From contig JACQTR010000216.1 in NCBI GenBank assembly GCA_016210705.1, positions 1 to 5,741 of the forward strand: a DNA stretch of 5,741 nt, given 5' to 3'. The position numbers were made by a program, and so were the translations under genes. Every line of letters starts with the position of its first letter. Within the stretch, counting starts at the first letter, position 1. Positions 1 to 5,093 of the stretch are shown here, piece by piece. This stretch comes from Chloroflexota bacterium. GTDB lineage: Bacteria > Chloroflexota > Dehalococcoidia > JACQTR01. Below the pieces are notes generated by a model, which searched no databases, was not told where the DNA came from, and saw nothing but the letters and a program-made list of their open reading frames with translations.

Positions 1-627
1 CTGATGGCCTTCCTCGATACCCACTCCCAGGTGGGCTTGGTAACAGCCAAACTCCTCAACCCCGATGGCAGTCTCCAACACAGCGCCTTTCGCTTCCCAA
101 CCCTGTGGATGAGCTTTCTCGATTTTTTCCCAATGCACTATCTAGTGGTCAACTCCCGCCTCAATGGCCGCTACCCTTTTCATTATTACCAGCAGCCCTT
201 CTCTATTGATCATCCCTTAGGAGCATGCATGATGGTGCGCCGGGAGGTGGTGGAGACGGTAGGGCCCCTCAGCGAGGACTTTTTTATCTATTGTGAGGAG
301 ATCGACTGGTGTTGGCGCATCAAGCAGAATGGCTGGCTCATCTATTGCCAACCGGAGGCCGAGATAATCCACTACGGGGGTCAGAGTACCGCCCAATCAC
401 GAAATAGCATGTTCGTAGAACTGCACAAAAGCCGCTTCCTCCTCTTTGACAAGTACTATACACCTTACTTCAAAGCCATAGCCAAAGCCGTCGTAGGCCT
501 GGGCTTGATGAAAGAAACACTCAAGGCCTGGTCGGCTTACCACTACGGAGAGTTGACGCGGTCTCAGTGGCAAGAAAAGCTGCGTGCCTATAGAAACATC
601 ATGAGGCTCATAACAGGCCATGGTTAG
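1..627 (+). CDS. Glycosyltransferase family 2, rhamnosyltransferase (WbbL)-like, C-terminal part (5' end outside window)
   Basis: The frame is open from base 1, so the gene starts upstream and only its C-terminal part is seen; the ATG at 4 is an internal methionine. Counting from that methionine, the block FSIDHPLGACMMVRREV (about 66-82), then LSEDFFIYCEEIDWCWR (about 89-105), then HYGGQS (123-128) is the acceptor-side signature of the WbbL/RfbN group of GT-A fold family 2 enzymes: a G-A-C/x-x-x-R loop, an acidic E-E-I-D cluster and a late H-x-x-G-x-S. Such enzymes move a sugar, often rhamnose, from a nucleotide donor to a growing surface polysaccharide at the cytoplasmic face of the membrane. 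The nucleotide-binding N-terminus and DXD motif lie outside the window, so the sugar cannot be named. It ends in TAG inside the start of the next glycosyltransferase, implying one transcription unit. Confidence 0.88.
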   Translation: MMAFLDTHSQVGLVTAKLLNPDGSLQHSAFRFPTLWMSFLDFFPMHYLVVNSRLNGRYPFHYYQQPFSIDHPLGACMMVRREVVETVGPLSEDFFIYCEEIDWCWRIKQNGWLIYCQPEAEIIHYGGQSTAQSRNSMFVELHKSRFLLFDKYYTPYFKAIAKAVVGLGLMKETLKAWSAYHYGELTRSQWQEKLRAYRNIMRLITGHG

Positions 628-1369
628 GCTTTCAGCCATTGTCATCACTAAAAACGAGCAGGAACATATCCAAGGCTGTTTGGAAAGCGTGACCTGGGCC
701 GATGAGATGATAGTTTTAGATTCTTTTAGTCAGGATAACACCGTGACATTGAGTGGCAAGTTCACCCCCCAGGTCTACCAGCGGTCATTTACCACCTTTC
801 CCCAGCAGCGGAATGCGGCCTTGGCCCTGGCTAGAGGCGATTGGGTTCTTTTCCTGGACGCTGACGAGCGAGTAACCCCATCTTTGGCAGTGGAGATACA
901 GGCCATCCTGGCTTCTCCTGCTTATCCGGGCTACTGGGTTCCCCGACGCAATATCATCCTCAATAAATGGATACGCCACGCAGGCTGGTTCCCCGACTAT
1001 CAACTGCGCCTCTTTCGCCGGGAGCTAGGGCGCTACGACGAGGGCCAGGAAGTCCACGAACGGGTTCTATTGGAAGGCCCCGCCGGCCATCTAGAGAACC
1101 CGCTCCTACATTACAACTACCAATCTTTCGGCCAAATCTTCCACCGCCAAAGCCTTTATGCCCCTTATGAGGCACGTAGCCTCTTTAACCACGGCATCCG
1201 AGCCAAACCTCACCACCTCCTCCTCCAACCCCTGCGCCAATTTCGTCGTCGTTACATCCAATGGCAAGGCTATAAGGATGGCAGCCATGGCCTCTTCCTT
1301 TCCCTGTTAATGGCCTGGTACGACCTCATGGTTTGGACTATGCTCGCCAAAATGGCCAAGCCCCATTGA
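620..1369 (+). CDS. Glycosyltransferase family 2, WaaE/KdtX-like
   Basis: This is a complete 249-residue protein, close to the usual length of WaaE-type family 2 glycosyltransferases. The N-terminus LSAIVITKNEQEHIQGCLES is the nucleotide-binding strand-helix, followed by W-A-D-E-M-I-V-L-D-S (26-35). FLDADE (79-84) supplies the DXD-type metal/nucleotide-sugar motif. WVPRRNIILNKWIRHAGW and QLRLFRR (about 106-134), then EVHERV (144-149), are typical of this subgroup, which adds a sugar to the LPS core in enterobacteria. A hydrophobic C-terminal helix (about 225-245) may hold it on the membrane. The ATG overlaps the upstream gene by 8 bases and no strong Shine-Dalgarno lies at normal spacing (ATGAGG is about 13 bases away), so translation is probably coupled. 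The acceptor and sugar are unknown; the family call is firm, the LPS-core role is inferred. Confidence 0.88.
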   Translation: MVRLSAIVITKNEQEHIQGCLESVTWADEMIVLDSFSQDNTVTLSGKFTPQVYQRSFTTFPQQRNAALALARGDWVLFLDADERVTPSLAVEIQAILASPAYPGYWVPRRNIILNKWIRHAGWFPDYQLRLFRRELGRYDEGQEVHERVLLEGPAGHLENPLLHYNYQSFGQIFHRQSLYAPYEARSLFNHGIRAKPHHLLLQPLRQFRRRYIQWQGYKDGSHGLFLSLLMAWYDLMVWTMLAKMAKPH

Positions 1370-1392
1370 CAGGGAAATCCTAATGGTATAAG
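1366..1392 (+). promoter_or_regulatory. Sigma70-type promoter for the rubrerythrin operon
   Basis: TTGACA (1366-1371) is followed after 15 bases by TATAAG (1387-1392). TG at 1384-1385 makes an extended -10 (TGnTATAAG), which compensates for the short spacer. The -35 overlaps the TGA stop of the upstream glycosyltransferase, so the promoter separates the stress genes from the polysaccharide genes. Transcription would start near 1399, giving a leader of about 35 bases. No clear PerR-type operator was seen. Confidence 0.6.
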
Positions 1393-1433
1393 GTAACCCA
1401 TGCTTATCCCCAACTCCTGCCGGAGGCGAATCT

Positions 1434-1937
1434 ATGAGAAAGATGACCGAAGACAACCTTAAAAATGCCTTCGCTGGTGAGAGCCAAGCCCACATGAGAT
1501 ACCTCATCTTCGCCGATAAGGCAGCGCGGGAAGGCAAGCCCAATATAGCTCGCCTTTTCCAAGCCATCGCCTATGCCGAAGAGGTTCACGCTACCAACCA
1601 TTATCGAGCCTTGGGTAACATCCGAGGCACCCCTGAAAATATAGAGGTATGCATCGCCGGGGAGACTTACGAAATTGAGGAGATGTACCCATCTTATCAT
1701 GCCGTAGCCCAACTCCAAGGAGAAAAGGCCGCCGAGAGGAGCACGGCCTGGGCCTTAGAAGCAGAAAAAATCCACGCCTCCTTGTATACCAAAGCCAAGC
1801 TGGCAACGGCCAAGAAAGAAGACCTAAACATAGGTCACATTTACATTTGCGAGGTTTGCGGCCATACCGCAGAAGATAGCGCGCCCGAGGTGTGCCCGGT
1901 TTGTGGATCCAACAAGCTGAGGTTCCGCGAGTTTTAA
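1434..1937 (+). CDS. rbr: Rubrerythrin (ferritin-like diiron domain plus C-terminal rubredoxin-like domain)
   Basis: Rubrerythrin reduces hydrogen peroxide in the cytoplasm of anaerobes with electrons passed through rubredoxin-type iron centres. The first 130 residues or so form a ferritin-like four-helix domain: AGESQAHMRY (14-23) gives ligand E16, A-E-E-V-H-A gives E49/H52, the G-E-T-Y-E-I-E-E-M-Y segment (77-85) holds the extra glutamates typical of rubrerythrins, and E-K-I-H gives E111/H114. The C-terminal domain carries C139-x-x-C142 and C154-x-x-C157, a complete FeS4 rubredoxin-like site. At 167 residues it is the shorter type, compared with about 190 in Desulfovibrio vulgaris. GGAGG (1422-1426), 7 bases before the ATG, fixes the start. 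It is followed after 24 bases by a bacterioferritin-like gene and then a rubredoxin-like frame, a coherent peroxide/iron operon. Confidence 0.96.
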   Translation: MRKMTEDNLKNAFAGESQAHMRYLIFADKAAREGKPNIARLFQAIAYAEEVHATNHYRALGNIRGTPENIEVCIAGETYEIEEMYPSYHAVAQLQGEKAAERSTAWALEAEKIHASLYTKAKLATAKKEDLNIGHIYICEVCGHTAEDSAPEVCPVCGSNKLRFREF

Positions 1938-1961
1938 TTCTAAAAAAGAAAGGAGAGTACC

Positions 1962-2381
1962 ATGAGTAACGACAAAACTATACAGGCCCTCAATGAGGAT
2001 CGGGCTAGAGAGTTGGCGGCCATCATGCAGTACATGGGCCACCATTACGAGGCCGAGGGCATGGAGAGCCCCGCCATCATCGATATGTTCAAGAAGACGG
2101 CCATAGACGAGATGAGACACGCCGAAAGCCTGGCGGAGAGGATCGTCTATTTGGGAGGCGAGCCCACCTACAAGCCCGACAACGTTCTCAAAGGGGGCGA
2201 CCTCAAGAAAATGGTTCAGGATGACCTGGCCACGGAAAACTTCGCCATCAGCCAATATAAGGAACACATTAAGCTTTGCTCCGAGGCCGGAGATTCCACA
2301 ACTCGCAAGATGCTTGAGGAGATTTTAGCCCAAGAAGAGGGTCATGCCGATAACTGGAAGACGGTTCTGGGGATCAGATAA
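1962..2381 (+). CDS. Bacterioferritin-like ferritin-fold protein (short form)
   Basis: This 139-residue protein is predicted to be an all-helical diiron ferritin-like protein that oxidises or stores iron. The six ligand positions of bacterioferritin can be traced: E17 (A-R-E-L-A-A), E50 and H53 in D-E-M-R-H-A-E, E92 in T-E-N-F-A-I, and E125 and H128 in Q-E-E-G-H-A-D. M51 within D-E-M-R-H lies where bacterioferritin has its haem-binding methionine (Met52 of E. coli), so haem binding is possible but not shown. The protein is about 20 residues shorter than classical bacterioferritin (about 158), so it may be a related ferritin-like oxidoreductase rather than a 24-mer store. AAAGGAG (1949-1955), 6 bases before the ATG, is an excellent ribosome site. 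Close spacing to rubrerythrin suggests co-transcription. Confidence 0.88.
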   Translation: MSNDKTIQALNEDRARELAAIMQYMGHHYEAEGMESPAIIDMFKKTAIDEMRHAESLAERIVYLGGEPTYKPDNVLKGGDLKKMVQDDLATENFAISQYKEHIKLCSEAGDSTTRKMLEEILAQEEGHADNWKTVLGIR

Positions 2382-2414
2382 CGCTACTATTTCAAGTCGA
2401 GTGAGTATCCTTCA

Positions 2415-2448
2415 GGGGGTGGTAGACTCGGGTTAGTCTATCACCCCC
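2415..2448 (+). terminator. Strong intercistronic hairpin (possible terminator, attenuator or processing site)
   Basis: Arms GGGGGTGGTAGACT (2415-2428) and AGTCTATCACCCCC (2435-2448) pair over 14 bp with a single G:U, around a 6-base loop. No U-tract follows (ACTTAATTAG), so intrinsic termination would be inefficient. It sits between the bacterioferritin-like stop and the rubredoxin-like ATG, about 20 bases before the latter, where it could protect the upstream mRNA or limit expression of the downstream frame. Confidence 0.5.
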
Positions 2449-2468
2449 ACTTAATTAGAGGCAAAACC

Positions 2469-2585
2469 ATGAAAAGGTAGGAATGCACTGTTTGTGGCTA
2501 CATCCACTATGGTGAGAATCCTCCTTCACGCTGCCCCGCATGTGGTGCCCCTCGCTTTGCCTTCGAGCTGGTGGAAAAGGAGTAA
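2469..2585 (+). pseudogene. Small rubredoxin-like protein gene with in-frame amber (TAG) at codon 4
   Basis: The frame from the ATG at 2469 reads M-K-R-stop-E-C-T-V-C-G-Y and continues through a rubredoxin knuckle pair, C6-x-x-C9-G-Y and C22-P-A-C25-G-A-P, to F-E-L-V-E-K-E and a TAA at 2583-2585, 38 codons in all. AGAGG (2457-2461) lies 7 bases before the ATG. Small rubredoxin-like proteins commonly have an aromatic residue just before the first cysteines (K-x-W/Y-x-C-x-x-C-G-Y), so TAG at 2478-2480 fits a one-base change from TGG (Trp). No ATG, GTG or TTG lies in frame between the stop and the first cysteine, so re-initiation cannot rescue it. The rest of the frame is intact, suggesting a recent nonsense change, stop-codon readthrough or a sequencing error. 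An intact product would be an electron carrier, probably to rubrerythrin. Confidence 0.8.
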
Positions 2586-2624
2586 ATTCGTGGCCGTCCG
2601 GATATAAGTAAAAAGGATGTGCTA

Positions 2625-3449
2625 TCAAGAGAGAGCCTGATACTCCTGATGAAGGAGGAGGGCGTCCTCCTCCAGGTTGGGACTCTCGCAAATGACCACA
2701 CCGCCTGCTCCATAATCCTTTAGGGCGCGCACAAACTCCCGATAGCGAAAGTCCGAATCCTTGAAGTTCAGATGGGCTATCTCTCCACCTCGTCCATAAC
2801 GGATCCCGGAAACGTGGCAGTGTAAGTTCTCCGCCCCAGTCCTGCCCAAGGCTTCTTCCACCTGATGGAGCATGGCCATAAACTCGTCGTAGCTGTTAAA
2901 TCGGCCGGTTCGAGCGTGCCAATGGGCGATGTCAATACAAGGAGCCAATCCCTCCACCTCCGTGCTCAACCGTAGCAACTCTTCCAAGGTTCCAAACTGG
3001 GTGTGCTTACCCATGACTTCAGGGCGTAGAGTTAGCTGGTTGCCCTCCGCCCGCAGCTCTTGAACTATCTCCTCCAGATGTTTTTTCACCCGATCGTAAA
3101 CCGCAGCGGGCGGATCATCCAAATAAAAAGCAGCGTGAAAGACTACATTGGTGACGCCACAAAGGGCCCCTACCCGGGCCGTCGTCAATATCCTTTGCCG
3201 ACTGGCCAAAACCTTATCTGGTTCATGAGAATTGAGGTTGATGGCATAAGGACCGTGAGCGCTGAGGTGGATGCCCTCTCTTGTGGCCTCCTGGCGAACG
3301 GCGGCCGCAGTAGCCGCGCCCATGCCTACGCGGCGCACAAACTCTACCTCCATACATCCCAAGCCCAACTCTGCAACGCGCTTTACCCCCTCCACGGTAG
3401 AGGCGGAGCGGGCGCTGTGGGGAGTACCTGCAGGCCCAAAACACACCAT
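2625..3449 (-). CDS. Endonuclease IV (AP endonuclease family 2) TIM-barrel protein
   Basis: This is a 274-residue TIM barrel of the endonuclease IV/xylose isomerase-like superfamily, near the usual length of about 280. Endonuclease IV cuts DNA 5' to abasic sites and clears blocked 3' ends left by oxidation, using three zinc ions. Metal ligands can be followed strand by strand: H65 (L-S-A-H-G-P-Y), H105 (F-H-A-A-F-Y), E144 (L-R-P-E-V-M-G), D173 and H176 (I-D-I-A-H-W), H212 (H-C-H-V-S-G), H226 (G-G-E-I-A-H-L) and E255 (I-C-E-S-P). The D-x-H pair of the E. coli enzyme is here E-x-x-H (223-226), a variant I associate with archaeal-type family members. The ATG at 3449 follows an AAAGGGTGGG ribosome site. 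It converges on the rubrerythrin operon with 39 bases between stops. A sugar isomerase role is less likely but not excluded. Confidence 0.82.
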   Translation of the reverse strand: MVCFGPAGTPHSARSASTVEGVKRVAELGLGCMEVEFVRRVGMGAATAAAVRQEATREGIHLSAHGPYAINLNSHEPDKVLASRQRILTTARVGALCGVTNVVFHAAFYLDDPPAAVYDRVKKHLEEIVQELRAEGNQLTLRPEVMGKHTQFGTLEELLRLSTEVEGLAPCIDIAHWHARTGRFNSYDEFMAMLHQVEEALGRTGAENLHCHVSGIRYGRGGEIAHLNFKDSDFRYREFVRALKDYGAGGVVICESPNLEEDALLLHQEYQALS

Positions 3450-3483
3450 TTTTGGTTCCCACCCTTTGAAATATCTTGCCCAT

Positions 3484-3512
3484 ATTATACTCTAATCGCA
3501 CCTTAATATTGA
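3484..3512 (-). promoter_or_regulatory. Probable promoter of the endonuclease IV-like gene
   Basis: On the minus strand a perfect TATAAT (plus-strand 3484-3489) lies 17 bases from a weak -35, TCAATA (3507-3512). Transcription would begin near 3477, giving a leader of about 28 bases. The promoter lies outside the insertion element, whose left end is about 57 bases further upstream, so it was left intact by the insertion. Confidence 0.5.
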
Positions 3513-3559
3513 GTAAACTGTTACGAGGCGTTTTTTAGAAGTTAATACCCCGTTTTATA

Positions 3560-3568
3560 TACCTTTAA
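3560..3568. repeat. Target-site duplication, left copy (TACCTTTAA)
   Basis: This 9-bp sequence is repeated exactly at 5709-5717, immediately outside the other terminal repeat. Bases on both sides of the two copies differ, so the duplication is 9 bp. An exact match points to a fairly recent transposition into AT-rich intergenic DNA. Confidence 0.88.
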
Positions 3569-3586
3569 GGCCTTGCACAATAAGTC
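3569..3586 (+). repeat. Left terminal inverted repeat of the insertion element
   Basis: GGCCTTGCACAATAAGTC matches the reverse complement of 5691-5708 at 17 of 18 positions; the only difference is T at 3581. It directly abuts the left target duplication. The TTGCACAA core recurs further in at 3600-3635. Confidence 0.9.
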
Positions 3587-3592
3587 CTCAAT

Positions 3593-4798
3593 TTAGGTTA
3601 CTTTTTGTGCAAGTGTGTTTTCTGCACAAAAAGTCGGTTCAACCCCCAGTTCATACATGGACGCAATGACCACACAGATATTGTGGGCCAAGACCTTGCA
3701 GAGCAACTCATTGACCTGAGCCGTCCTAGTCTTGCTTCTCAGATAGTCCCCAAACTTGCCCTTAATCATGGCAAAGGTAGCCTCTACGTTAGACCGCTTG
3801 TGGTAATGGGCCATGAAGGTCTCATAGTGCCAGGAATATAGCCGATAGACCTTACCCCAAACCGAATCCCGCTTGGGAAGAGCGGTGTTGCGCTTGAAAG
3901 GGATGTAAGGCATACCGCCCACTTTATCTACCACTTCGAGATTAGCCTTGCTGGAATAAGCCTTGTCCGCCGAAACTTCGGCGATGCGGAAATGGCGGGC
4001 GGTGTCTTCCACCAGGGAGGGAAGGCGCTGCCCGTCATGGTCATACCTATCACTGATCTCCACCGCCGTTACGATGTTGGTACGGACACCGCACATTATG
4101 TGGGCCTTCAGCCAATCACGGCGTGTTTGAAAGCTAGGGCGGTAGTTCATATCCCGCCAACTTACACTCCCAGGAGTGCCAAAGCCAGAGGAGTCAACGG
4201 CAAAGTCCTCTTCAATCTCTTTTAGGGGTAAGCTGCTAGCCGTAATTAGTTCATTGAATACTGGCGTTAGTTCCGGCATTTCCAAGTAGTTGAAAATAGA
4301 ATTAAAGTGGGGAGCCTTGGAGATATAACCCTTAGCCTGAGCATCCCTTAAATCGCTAATGAAACGTCTGCCCGATACCGTAGAATAAACTTTGAAGGTG
4401 GTGCTAAAGACCATGTCCGCCATAGGTAGCCTAGGGCGTCCAAATGTGGAAGGTGGTTCTGGGACACCTTGGCAAAGGTCATGTAGCAAGGCCATGAAGT
4501 GAGACTTTTCGTTGGTCTGGGCAGCGTTATAGGCTGGCCAGTCTGGGGAGATGATTCTTACGGTCTTAGTTTCCGTAACCGTCCCGTCTGGCTTGCGCTC
4601 TCTTTGCAAGGTGAATTCAACTGCCCAGATGTGCTTGCATTTGAGATGCCTAAATTCGTGGTCTGGACAAGTGCAAGTTTCCCCGTTGACGATGTAGGCT
4701 TTGCCGTTTGATTGAGAGGGCACAAACCATTGGCCACCCTGCCTCTTCAGCTTCGTAAGTGCTGCTATCTCTAATCCTCTTTGCTCACGCTCGTTCAT
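3593..4798 (-). CDS. DDE transposase with N-terminal SWIM zinc-finger motif
   Basis: This 401-residue protein catalyses cut-and-paste or related movement of the surrounding element. Near the N-terminus C42-x-C44 ... C54-x-H56 is the C-x-C-xn-C-x-H pattern of a SWIM zinc finger, likely a DNA- or protein-binding module. The catalytic DDE triad can be placed: D202 in V-D-S-S-G-F, D278 in A-D-K-A-Y-S-S-K and E339 in K-R-S-N-V-E-A-T-F, followed by I-K-G-K-F-G-D-Y-L-R-S-K, the Y/R-x-x-E-x-x-F/K-type block of IS4/IS5-like transposases. The frame is intact, so the element may be active. The ATG follows GAGG (plus-strand 4805-4808) by 6 bases. The 3' end (L-A-Q-K-V-T) runs through the left subterminal TTGCACAAAAAGT repeat, so coding and binding sites overlap. 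Confidence 0.92.
   Translation of the reverse strand: MNEREQRGLEIAALTKLKRQGGQWFVPSQSNGKAYIVNGETCTCPDHEFRHLKCKHIWAVEFTLQRERKPDGTVTETKTVRIISPDWPAYNAAQTNEKSHFMALLHDLCQGVPEPPSTFGRPRLPMADMVFSTTFKVYSTVSGRRFISDLRDAQAKGYISKAPHFNSIFNYLEMPELTPVFNELITASSLPLKEIEEDFAVDSSGFGTPGSVSWRDMNYRPSFQTRRDWLKAHIMCGVRTNIVTAVEISDRYDHDGQRLPSLVEDTARHFRIAEVSADKAYSSKANLEVVDKVGGMPYIPFKRNTALPKRDSVWGKVYRLYSWHYETFMAHYHKRSNVEATFAMIKGKFGDYLRSKTRTAQVNELLCKVLAHNICVVIASMYELGVEPTFCAENTLAQKVT
3597..3635. repeat. Left subterminal repeats: inverted pair of the TTGCACAAAAAGT motif
   Basis: ACTTTTTGTGCAA (3600-3612) and TGCACAAAAAGTC (3623-3635) form a perfect 12-bp inverted repeat with an 11-base loop. The first copy can also pair with the terminal repeat at 3572-3585 with one mismatch. 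The 16-mer 3597-3612 recurs identically at 5669-5684. These are likely transposase-binding sites; as RNA hairpins they could also affect the 3' end of the transposase message. Confidence 0.75.
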
Positions 4799-4809
4799 TT
4801 CTAACCTCG

Positions 4810-4839
4810 ATGATATATACTCTCATAGTATATTATCAT
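4810..4839. promoter_or_regulatory. Inverted repeat over the transposase -10/start region (candidate operator or leader hairpin)
   Basis: Arms ATGATATATACT (4810-4821) and AGTATATTATCAT (4827-4839) are complementary apart from one extra base, around a 5-base loop, with a perfect TATACT/AGTATA core. It covers the transposase -10 box and expected start of transcription, a position that suits a repressor site limiting transposition. It lies only about 9 bases from the ribosome site of the transposase, so it could instead act as an RNA leader hairpin. Confidence 0.5.
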
Positions 4840-4858
4840 AGACGTAGAGCAATGTCAA
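4830..4858 (-). promoter_or_regulatory. Transposase promoter
   Basis: On the minus strand TTGACA (plus-strand 4853-4858) is separated by 17 bases from TAATAT (4830-4835), which is preceded by TGA to form an extended -10 (TGnTAATAT). The -35 is a perfect consensus match. Its -35 lies 4 bp from that of the divergent promoter. Confidence 0.62.
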
Positions 4859-4862
4859 CCCC

Positions 4863-4891
4863 TTGACTGTATTATTTGATAAGGATATACT
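4863..4891 (+). promoter_or_regulatory. Promoter of the passenger gene pair
   Basis: TTGACT (4863-4868), 17 bases, TATACT (4886-4891): five of six consensus bases in each box with ideal spacing. The start would be near 4898, with a leader of about 30 bases ending in the ribosome site GAGGTGA (4917-4923). The two -35 boxes and CCCC between them make a near-palindrome (TGTCAA CCCC TTGACT), so one regulator could cover both promoters. Confidence 0.65.
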
Positions 4892-4927
4892 AAAATATAT
4901 GAGACTAGGTAAGAGTGAGGTGAACTC

Positions 4928-5092
4928 ATGGCAAAGGTGAAAATTACCCTTGAGGGCTACAAGTGTGAACGCTGTGGCCACGAATGGGTACCACGTGACA
5001 TAAGCCAAGAGCCTAAAGTATGTCCGAAGTGTAAAAGCCCGTATTGGAACACCAAACGCCGTAGAGTAACTATGTCCGTAGGAGCAAGCTGA
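4928..5092 (+). CDS. Small zinc-ribbon protein (54 aa), IS passenger
   Basis: This 54-residue basic protein carries two zinc knuckles: C13-E-R-C16-G-H-E-W-V-P-R and C32-P-K-C35-K-S-P-Y-W, ending in K-R-R-R. The pattern CxxCGHxWVPR...VCPKCKSPYW is one I recognise as a widespread tiny zinc-ribbon family of unknown function in bacteria and archaea; a DNA- or RNA-binding role is plausible but unproven. The start is well supported: ATG at 4928 after GAGGTGA, downstream of a near-consensus promoter. Its TGA is one base before the ATG of the next gene, so the two are almost surely co-translated. Lying inside the insertion element and divergent from the transposase, it is a candidate regulator of the shared control region. 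Confidence 0.85.
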   Translation: MAKVKITLEGYKCERCGHEWVPRDISQEPKVCPKCKSPYWNTKRRRVTMSVGAS

Positions 5093-5093
5093 T

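Noticed and set aside
1824..2267. 147-residue minus-strand frame opposite rubrerythrin and the bacterioferritin-like gene
   Set aside because: Both plus-strand genes have complete ligand sets and good ribosome sites; the antisense frame has neither.
2478..2480. TAG as a genome-wide sense codon (pyrrolysine or other recoding)
   Set aside because: TAG also ends the first glycosyltransferase at 625-627 exactly within the start of the next gene, as a normal stop would; local readthrough remains possible but general recoding is not supported.
3060..3506. 148-residue open frame on the plus strand
   Set aside because: It lies antisense to the endonuclease IV-like gene, whose metal-ligand motifs are clear; the translation has no recognisable motif or ribosome site.
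3520..3540. Possible terminator at GAGGCGTTTTTT
   Set aside because: The T-run is present but no stem of useful length precedes it, and no plus-strand gene ends here.
3545..3568. Archaeal-style TATA box (TATATA-like) near the left target duplication
   Set aside because: The window has bacterial promoters, ribosome sites and gene families; the AT-rich tract is simply the insertion target.
3597..3635. Short CRISPR-like array from the repeated TTGCACAAAAAGT motif
   Set aside because: Copies are short, in mixed orientation and confined to the ends of the insertion element, as expected for transposase-binding sites.
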